Assembly (NCBI GenBank): GCA_963696325.1
Contig: CAVOJV010000025.1
Span: forward strand, 1-27,192
Origin: CAVOJV01 sp963696325
GTDB lineage: Bacteria; Pseudomonadota; Gammaproteobacteria; Competibacterales; Competibacteraceae
DNA: 27,192 nt
Direction of reading: 5' to 3'
Part shown: piece by piece, positions 23,275 through 27,192 of the stretch
Layout: each line of letters starts with the position of its first letter
Numbering within the stretch: the stretch's first letter is position 1
The notes under the pieces: model-generated
Seen by the model: the letters and a program-made list of their open reading frames with translations, nothing else
The model's database searches: none
Told to the model about the DNA's origin: nothing
Made by a program: the position numbers and the translations under genes

Positions 23275-24372
23275 CTAAGCCGCCGCCCGCGCCACTTGTT
23301 GAATCCCCAACACATTCCGCAGAGCCGGCGTGACGCCCGAGAAACCCCGGCCTTCCGGCGTCATGCGGTAGGCGGCGACCCAGGCTTCGGCGTGGGCGCC
23401 CATGGGCCGGATGGTGGACTGGAACAATATTGGGTCGATGGCGGTCTTGAAGTCGTTGTCGGCGATGAATTGCAGGATGCGCCGGCCGCTCTCGGCCATC
23501 TTGGCCCGCTGTGAGGGTTCGGCGATGCCGCCCAGATAGCGGTTGGACACGATTTCCACCACGTCCCACTTGGTGTTGGCGTCGAAGGCCTTCTTGATGT
23601 CGGGCGCGTCCAACAATTGCAACACCTGCTTCAGGTAATGGCCGGTCTCCATGGTCAGCGAGAAGATGTTGCCGTAGGTGGAACGGTCCAGGGCGTAGCG
23701 CAGATCCAGACCGATGCGCTGCACCGTGGCGACGGAGCCGAAGGGCCGCTGCTCGATCAACTGGCCGCCGCGGATGACCTCGCCGATCAACAGGTCGCGG
23801 AAGTATTGCGACAAGGCGACCATGAAGCCGACCAACTGCCGGTGGAAGTTTCGGTTGACGACCGCACCCGCCGGAGCCTGTGCCGTTCCGTAATTGAAGG
23901 CGCGCCGATAGGCCATCATCCGATGACGCAGCGTGTAGCGCAGCGGCTTCCACTTTTCCAGGAGATACAAGCCGCGCGCGCCGGGGCCCCGCTGGATGCG
24001 CATCTTGCCGAGGTGGAACAGGCGCAGCAGTACTTCGACCACCTGGAACAGCTTCATGCGCTCGTGTTGGTAGATGTAATACAGCTCGGCGGCGGCGTGC
24101 AGTTGGCTCGGTACGACCGAATCGTCGAAGTCCGGCTGGATGTAGGGATAGGACACATCCCCAAAGTCCACGGGTCCCTTGCCGCCGAAGCCAATGAGAT
24201 CGAGGAACGCATCCCGCCCCTCTCCGTTGGCCGCCTTTTTCAGCAGATCACCGAAGCGGTCCTCGAACTGTTGCTCGTACTGCTGACGTTCCTCGGGCGG
24301 AAGTGCGGCCAATTGTTCCCTGAGGAACGACTCCCATAACCTTTGGATGGTTTCTGTGGTGTTAAAACTCAT
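23275..24372 (-). CDS. Uncharacterised 365-residue helical protein
   Basis: A full-length, clearly coding gene with AAGGAG eight bases before the ATG at 24372. The N terminus (residues 1-60) is charged and helical (RLWESFLREQLAALPPEERQ, QYEQQFEDRFGDLLKKAANG). The middle is rich in Arg, Tyr and Leu helices (AAELYYIYQHERMKLFQVVE, VLLRLFHLGKMRIQRGPGAR, LRHRMMAYRRAFNYG), and the C-terminal third holds short loops such as TIRPMGAHAEAWVAAYRMTP. There are no cysteines, signal peptide or membrane segment. The helical-bundle character suggests a structural or scaffold protein (inference). No family is recognised. It follows the 41-codon gene and a coiled-coil protein in the same operon. Confidence 0.85.
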   Translation of the reverse strand: MSFNTTETIQRLWESFLREQLAALPPEERQQYEQQFEDRFGDLLKKAANGEGRDAFLDLIGFGGKGPVDFGDVSYPYIQPDFDDSVVPSQLHAAAELYYIYQHERMKLFQVVEVLLRLFHLGKMRIQRGPGARGLYLLEKWKPLRYTLRHRMMAYRRAFNYGTAQAPAGAVVNRNFHRQLVGFMVALSQYFRDLLIGEVIRGGQLIEQRPFGSVATVQRIGLDLRYALDRSTYGNIFSLTMETGHYLKQVLQLLDAPDIKKAFDANTKWDVVEIVSNRYLGGIAEPSQRAKMAESGRRILQFIADNDFKTAIDPILFQSTIRPMGAHAEAWVAAYRMTPEGRGFSGVTPALRNVLGIQQVARAAA

Positions 24373-24439
24373 GGCTGGGCTCCTTAACGCTTTGTTTCAA
24401 TCTGCGGACCTGACTGTCGGTGTTTCTCGAATTTCCGAA

Positions 24440-24565
24440 TCAGGTGAGGCGTGGCCGCAAGTCGGTGATATTGGCTCGGAGCAGAGCTCGGACTTCCTCG
24501 ATCAGGCTCGACCGCATCAAACGGATTTCCTGTATTTTTGCGTTTCGCTGGGGGGGAGACGGCAT
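24440..24565 (-). CDS. Possible 41-residue protein
   Basis: A short frame from the ATG at 24565 reads MPSPPQRNAKIQEIRLMRSS and continues LIEEVRALLRANITDLRPRL before a TGA. The second half is an amphipathic helix with regular Leu/Ile spacing. It begins 20 bases after the stop of the coiled-coil gene and ends 67 bases before the next start, so it fits operon spacing. No good ribosome-binding site is seen; translational coupling is possible. The codon pattern and helix are the only support. Confidence 0.4.
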   Translation of the reverse strand: MPSPPQRNAKIQEIRLMRSSLIEEVRALLRANITDLRPRLT

Positions 24566-24585
24566 TTCTGGGATAGGATCAGTAA

Positions 24586-25227
24586 TCAGCCTGAGCTTCG
24601 TCTTTCAATCAGCTTGATGACCTTGTTGTTTCCCGCGATCACATCTTTTTTGAGTTGAGTGAGCAGCTTACCGTTGTTAGCGAGGTTTCTTTCCCTGAAA
24701 TTTTCGAATTCCTGATTTCGGGTATTTACATCCTCGTTGTCCTTGAGGAAATCTTCCGCCAATATCTTGTCTTCAACTGCGTTCAACTCCTTCCAGTAAA
24801 TCACCATGTGCTCGTTGAATCGCACTGCGATCTGTGTCGAAGCTAGTTTTTGTAAGAACTTGACGCGACCGACCAAGGTGCCTTGATCCTCATCGTCGTC
24901 CTTTCCACCCATCAATTCGCCCAAGGTCGAGGTGGCCTGATTGAGTGTGGCGATCTTACCTCCCAGGGTTGTTGCCTCTGCGTCGTTGACCACCCCGAGC
25001 GTTCTGCCAATCCCTTCGATGGTCTTGACCACTTTGTCAACGTTGTCCAACGCCTTGGTGCCTGCCTGCGAGATGTTGTTGATCGTATCTTTCGCGCCGC
25101 TTGCGGTCTTCGCCAACTCGACCAGCAAACTCCTGGCAACCACTCCTTCCTGCAGTGCCAGGGTCTTGCGATTCTTATGAAACACTGTGCGCGTCGTCGC
25201 GAACTGGGGGTTATTGATAACTGGCAT
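24586..25227 (-). CDS. Uncharacterised coiled-coil protein
   Basis: The ATG at 25227 (MPVINNPQFATTRTVFHKNR) is preceded by GGAGG at seven bases, a strong site; the longer open frame upstream is not needed. The 213 residues are soluble and helical. Residues about 27-80 form an amphipathic helix (LLVELAKTASGAKDTINNIS, TKALDNVDKVVKTIEGIGRT), followed by an acidic loop KDDDEDQG. A second helical region (FNEHMVIYWKELNAVEDKIL) and a basic end (KKDVIAGNNKVIKLIERR) complete it. Repeated small residues resemble proteins that form parallel bundles. No family is recognised. Confidence 0.85.
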   Translation of the reverse strand: MPVINNPQFATTRTVFHKNRKTLALQEGVVARSLLVELAKTASGAKDTINNISQAGTKALDNVDKVVKTIEGIGRTLGVVNDAEATTLGGKIATLNQATSTLGELMGGKDDDEDQGTLVGRVKFLQKLASTQIAVRFNEHMVIYWKELNAVEDKILAEDFLKDNEDVNTRNQEFENFRERNLANNGKLLTQLKKDVIAGNNKVIKLIERRSSG

Positions 25228-25308
25228 GACACAGCCTCCAAGAAATTTGTTGATGCCTGGGGCGACTGACGAGTAAATCTGGTGACAGATGATCATCGAC
25301 CGATGACC

Positions 25309-26523
25309 TCAAAGTGTCGGCCGCCCCCGCCCCATCCGGTCTACGTCGTCGACGATAGAATCCAGACTGGTCTCGAAATGCGGCGGGATGCTGGGCTTGA
25401 ACTCGGGGTATTTGATGAGGCTGACCCGTTTGATGGCGCCATCGATAACCTGACCAATCGCGTTAAACACGTCCGTAAGACCGGCACAATTCGGCGCCAT
25501 GCTGCGGACGAGATTCTCCCAGCGGTTTTCCGTATCGGCCTGGATACACAACTCCTGCTGGAGTATGCCGATGTCCTCTATGGCCCGCGGCAATTCCAAA
25601 GCGATATCGAACGCCAGCAACCGTAGCTGGGCCTCCTGAATCTTCTTGTAAAGCGCCAAGAGTGTGGCGAGATTTTGGCGTTCATTCAGGTTGTCAATGG
25701 CATCCTGAAGTTGTTTGCACAGGCTCTGTGCAGTGCCGTCATTTGCGACTGGCTGAGGTGGATCATTGCAAAGGCTCGTGCCATCCGTACGCGGTTCACT
25801 CAATACGGCCTTCACCCGCAGTGCAAACGCCTTTATTCCCGCGATTACATTCGAAACATCGAGATCACGCACGTCAAGGTTGGGGCGTAGCTTCTCGGCA
25901 ATCGTGTCGAGCCGCTTGGGAATTCCCTTGGGATCGGTCGATTCCACCGCGACGTTATCGACCAGTCGATAGATGCCGCAGTTCGAGGCATTGTTTTTCA
26001 CCCTTGCTTTCTGGTCCTCCTGGAAATGCTCGATCACGAAGCTGTATGCCGCCGCGCGCCGTTCCGGCTGGCCGAAATCGTCTTGGCCCAAGGCGTAAAG
26101 ATCGATGGCACGGTCCACGTCGTAGAGAATCTTGTCCAAGATAGCTTGACACTTGACCCCCTCCGGTGTGCATGCGCATTGCATGAAGCAATCAAGTTGA
26201 TCCGCCAGCAGGCCGCGCTCAATGACCAGGTTCAAAAGACGCTGGTCGGCATCCTCCATGACGGTCATGCCGTACAGGCCATAGAAAAGAATTGGCGGAC
26301 GCGAGATGCGCATGAGACGGAAACCACCGGATGAGTCAAAAGCATCGGCAAATAGTTGGATGGCTTCAAGGAAGGCCGACAAGGGAGGAGACTCAGGGCT
26401 CACCACATTCTGCCCGATAAATACCAGCCGGCGAAAACGTTCCAGATCGATCTGCGCGGTCGACCCCAAGGCCCGTAGACCGTCGGCCGTACCATGAGCG
26501 GCACGTTGTATGAGTTCATCCAT
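25309..26523 (-). CDS. Uncharacterised 404-residue protein with a cysteine cluster
   Basis: The ATG at 26523 (MDELIQRAAHGTADGLRALG) is preferred over the TTG four codons upstream, although neither has a clear ribosome-binding site. The protein is helical and soluble. A cysteine cluster C-x3-C-x-C-x6-C lies at about 112-125 (CFMQCACTPEGVKC), and further cysteines are scattered later (NASNCGIYR, TSLCNDPP, SLCKQL, ELCIQAD, APNCAGL). The cluster could bind zinc or an iron-sulphur centre, but this is inference. Segments such as FGQPERRAAAYSFVIEHFQE look like interaction helices. The 35-base gap to the upstream gene suggests one transcript. No family is recognised. Confidence 0.85.
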   Translation of the reverse strand: MDELIQRAAHGTADGLRALGSTAQIDLERFRRLVFIGQNVVSPESPPLSAFLEAIQLFADAFDSSGGFRLMRISRPPILFYGLYGMTVMEDADQRLLNLVIERGLLADQLDCFMQCACTPEGVKCQAILDKILYDVDRAIDLYALGQDDFGQPERRAAAYSFVIEHFQEDQKARVKNNASNCGIYRLVDNVAVESTDPKGIPKRLDTIAEKLRPNLDVRDLDVSNVIAGIKAFALRVKAVLSEPRTDGTSLCNDPPQPVANDGTAQSLCKQLQDAIDNLNERQNLATLLALYKKIQEAQLRLLAFDIALELPRAIEDIGILQQELCIQADTENRWENLVRSMAPNCAGLTDVFNAIGQVIDGAIKRVSLIKYPEFKPSIPPHFETSLDSIVDDVDRMGRGRPTL

Positions 26524-26558
26524 GATGCGGGACAATTCGTTCTCGAGTAGCAGGGATC

Positions 26559-27192
26559 TCAGATCTGCTTGACCCTGTCCTCAAGCACCCGGAACAAACT
26601 GCGGTATGCATCCAGTCCTCTTGGCCAATCATTGGGACCATAGGCTTGCTGGGTTGCGCCAACCAGGTTGCGAAGAGCGTAAATGGCCGCATCCCGGCGT
26701 ACCTGCAACTCGGCGTAGGGGGCTTGCAACAGGAACCGACCGCCATTGAAACCGACATTCGACAATGCCTCTCCCATCAGCACCAGTAATACGGCGGCGG
26801 CTTCATCCAAACTTTGTGCGAACTTACGGTAGGTCATGCTCAGCGTCGGAGTTAGCGCTCCGACCAGCCTCGCCATACGCGCATAGTCGCCGAGTTGCCG
26901 GCGTATGGCGAAAGCCTTGTCGCGCTGGCGGGGATCAAGCGCAAAACGAGCCGCCGCAGTGCCCTCCTGAATGGCTACCCTGACGGCTTGGGCCCAACCC
27001 TGAATTTCTGGCGTGACATCTTTGAGCAGGGAGTTGGTCAACAACTCCTCAAGATCACGGTTCACATCGTCCTTGGCCTGTTGCAACTCAGCCCCGGAGG
27101 ACGTTGCGGCCTGCACCCGCACGCTGGGTAGTGGATCGGCTTGCAAGAATGGTAGCCCTTGGCTTCCTGGGTAATCGCATTGGCGCGCGGGT
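26559..27192 (-). CDS. Uncharacterised helical protein, 5' end beyond the window
   Basis: The frame is open to the right edge without a stop, so at least 210 C-terminal residues are visible and the true start lies outside. The visible part is helical: DDVNRDLEELLTNSLLKDVT, VRVAIQEGTAAARFALDPRQ, RDKAFAIRRQLGDYARMARL, AVLLVLMGEALSNVGFNGGR and AAIYALRNLVGATQQAYG. It ends VLEDRVKQI. There is no membrane segment or recognised domain. It is the most upstream visible gene of the minus-strand run, so more genes of the same operon may lie to the right. Confidence 0.8.
   Translation of the reverse strand, partial: PARQCDYPGSQGLPFLQADPLPSVRVQAATSSGAELQQAKDDVNRDLEELLTNSLLKDVTPEIQGWAQAVRVAIQEGTAAARFALDPRQRDKAFAIRRQLGDYARMARLVGALTPTLSMTYRKFAQSLDEAAAVLLVLMGEALSNVGFNGGRFLLQAPYAELQVRRDAAIYALRNLVGATQQAYGPNDWPRGLDAYRSLFRVLEDRVKQI

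Noticed and set aside
23617..24339. A 240-codon plus-strand frame
   Set aside because: It is antisense to the 365-residue gene, which has a strong ribosome-binding site and consistent composition.

Overview
The window looks like chromosomal DNA of a GC-rich gammaproteobacterium. This is an inference from gene content: a SrfA-type envelope protein, an OsmC protein, an Lpp-type lipoprotein with L,D-transpeptidases, and Gram-negative lipoboxes. No rRNA, tRNA or CRISPR array was seen, so the taxon cannot be fixed more closely.

Bases 1-8690 are an insertion-sequence graveyard. From left to right: an IS21-type element on the minus strand, cut by the window edge and frameshifted in both istA and istB; an intact ISAs1-type element; a second, different IS21-type element on the plus strand whose istA is split by an IS4-type element (perfect 13-bp inverted repeats, TATGA target duplication) and whose istB is frameshifted; and a second ISAs1-type copy that has lost two catalytic aspartates. 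Only the first ISAs1 transposase appears intact.

Bases 8690-10503 hold a short encapsulin-cargo ferritin (EncFtn) without its targeting tail or a visible encapsulin gene, an alpha/beta hydrolase of the non-haem chloroperoxidase type, and a broken hicB antitoxin. All three are on the minus strand.

Bases 10504-14703 are a tight plus-strand operon of four envelope proteins: a proline-rich single-span membrane protein, a TAXI-type periplasmic binding protein, a SrfA-like protein with a C-terminal beta domain, and a small single-span coiled-coil protein. No TRAP permease and no SrfB or SrfC gene is seen. Then come an OsmC protein, a zinc-ribbon protein, a small conserved cytoplasmic protein, and an envelope set: an L,D-transpeptidase lipoprotein, then an Lpp-type lipoprotein with a C-terminal lysine, converging on a LysM/L,D-transpeptidase across a shared terminator.

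Bases 18372-27192 run on the minus strand. A small LuxR-type regulator (19166-19603), with a degraded fragment of a paralogue beside it, lies beyond the 3' end of a long run of mostly unrecognised genes. Transcribed from the right edge, that run is: three helical proteins, a 41-codon ORF, a 365-residue protein, two acidic and probably frameshifted genes, a 291-residue protein, and a DUF4438 protein. It is the best candidate here for an undescribed system, but its function cannot be read from the sequence.
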